A DNA stretch of 5,552 nt from Parachlamydiales bacterium (GTDB lineage Bacteria; Chlamydiota; Chlamydiia; Chlamydiales; SM23-39), in contig PLXF01000030.1 of the NCBI GenBank assembly GCA_003151315.1, forward strand, positions 12,297 to 17,848, given 5' to 3'. Of this stretch, positions 4,982-5,552 are shown piece after piece; the first letter of the stretch is position 1; the number at the start of each line of letters is the position of its first letter. The notes under the pieces are model-generated. The model did no database searches. It had not been told where the DNA came from and was given only the letters and a program-made list of their open reading frames with translations. The position numbers were made by a program, and so were the translations under genes.

Positions 4982-5552
4982 ATGAAATTATTATTTTTTG
5001 CCGCGCTTCGGAATAGTAAGCACCTAACGCTGGCCATTTTAACGCTTCTCACGTTGCTCTGTCTAACAGTGGCTAATCAATGTGAAATGTTTTCCGTTGG
5101 CCTCATGGCCAATACCGGGGTCGATTTTTTCTCTCTTTTTAGCTCCGAAGAGAAGAGCCAGAAAGAACAGGTCTCCTTAAACGATATAATCGCTAAGTGG
5201 GAACTGATCGATCAGGATCGAGATGGGCGGGTGAGTAAGCAAGACACCGCTCTCTACATGGCGCAACGCAAAGAGACAAACCCTTTAAAATGGGTGATGC
5301 ACAAAGTCTCTTCTCTCTTTGACTATGAGGAGAATTTTTCCCTTCTGATTTCGATATTGGTGGGGGTGGCTCTGTTTAAAGCGGCGACTCTATTTGCCGC
5401 CCGCTATGCGACACAGCTCCTTTCCATTCGGGTAACGCGCGATTTGCGGCAGCAATTTTTTGAGCATATCCAGTCGCTCCCTTTAAGTTTTTACCAGGAA
5501 CAAAACTTAGGAAGCCTCTCTTCTCGAGCGGTTGGCGATGCGGGGCAGATGA
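4982..5552 (+). CDS. msbA: ABC exporter of the MsbA class, N-terminal part (3' end outside window)
   Basis: The frame is open from ATG 4982 to the window end, 190 residues. An in-frame TGA at 4967-4969 (the accA stop) rules out an earlier start, and the 12-base gap with no clear Shine-Dalgarno suggests translation coupled to accA. Residues about 14-34 form the first membrane helix and 119-141 the second. Residues about 149-190 hold the typical exporter segment in which Arg-Asp-Leu-Arg, a Phe-Phe/His-Ile run and Ser-Phe-Tyr precede Gly-Ser-Leu and Ser-Arg, the intracellular coupling-helix region of type IV ABC exporters. The ATP-binding domain lies beyond the window. Between helices 1 and 2 is an unusually long extracytoplasmic segment (about 35-118) carrying an EF-hand-like loop. 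The gene order accA then msbA is known in Chlamydiaceae; lipid A/LOS-precursor flipping is the expected role, but substrate cannot be read from this part. Confidence 0.85.
   Translation, partial: MKLLFFAALRNSKHLTLAILTLLTLLCLTVANQCEMFSVGLMANTGVDFFSLFSSEEKSQKEQVSLNDIIAKWELIDQDRDGRVSKQDTALYMAQRKETNPLKWVMHKVSSLFDYEENFSLLISILVGVALFKAATLFAARYATQLLSIRVTRDLRQQFFEHIQSLPLSFYQEQNLGSLSSRAVGDAGQM
5210..5245 (+). other. EF-hand-type calcium-binding loop in the exporter's first extracytoplasmic segment
   Basis: Residues 77-88 read D-Q-D-R-D-G-R-V-S-K-Q-D. This matches the 12-residue EF-hand loop: Asp at positions 1, 3 and 5, Gly at 6, a hydrophobic residue at 8, Ser at 9 and an acidic residue at 12 (Asp rather than the commoner Glu). 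The entering helix has hydrophobic residues at I69, W73 and I76, as EF-hands do, and residues 89-96 can form the exiting helix. It is a single loop with no partner visible. Calcium binding is inferred, not shown. Confidence 0.6.

Overview
The window most likely comes from a chlamydia-related bacterium (phylum Chlamydiota, an 'environmental' amoeba- or animal-associated lineage). Three things point there. accA is followed directly by an MsbA-type ABC exporter, an order known in Chlamydiaceae, and it is preceded by a long unknown gene that could match the hypothetical gene found upstream of accA there. Two genes encode small proteins with the paired hydrophobic helices typical of chlamydial inclusion-membrane (Inc) proteins. 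An L,D-transpeptidase is encoded next to accA, and such enzymes are reported from peptidoglycan-making environmental chlamydiae. The genus cannot be decided from this window.

Layout. Bases 1-1026 (+) are the 3' part of an unknown protein gene with no start in the window. It converges on the first of two minus-strand genes across a perfect 14-bp hairpin. The minus-strand genes (1075-1785 and 1995-2813) encode Inc-like membrane proteins. Although they look unrelated overall, they share a gapless 35-residue block just after the membrane helices, so they are a divergent tandem paralogue pair. They are separated by 209 bp that hold a nested inverted repeat. From 2814 to 2972 a divergent control region carries one good sigma-70-like promoter facing each way. 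The plus-strand promoter drives an envelope operon: an L,D-transpeptidase (2973-4016), accA (4013-4969, ATGA overlap) and an ABC exporter of the MsbA class (from 4982, cut by the window end).

How the genes fit together. The plus-strand operon joins peptidoglycan cross-linking, the first committed step of fatty-acid synthesis and probable lipid (lipid A/LOS-type) export, so it looks like an envelope-building unit. The two Inc-like genes are a separately transcribed accessory pair, probably type III secretion substrates aimed at the host vacuole, sitting inside an otherwise housekeeping neighbourhood.

The two points most worth following are the shared juxtamembrane motif of the Inc-like pair and an almost canonical EF-hand calcium-binding loop in the first extracytoplasmic segment of the ABC exporter.
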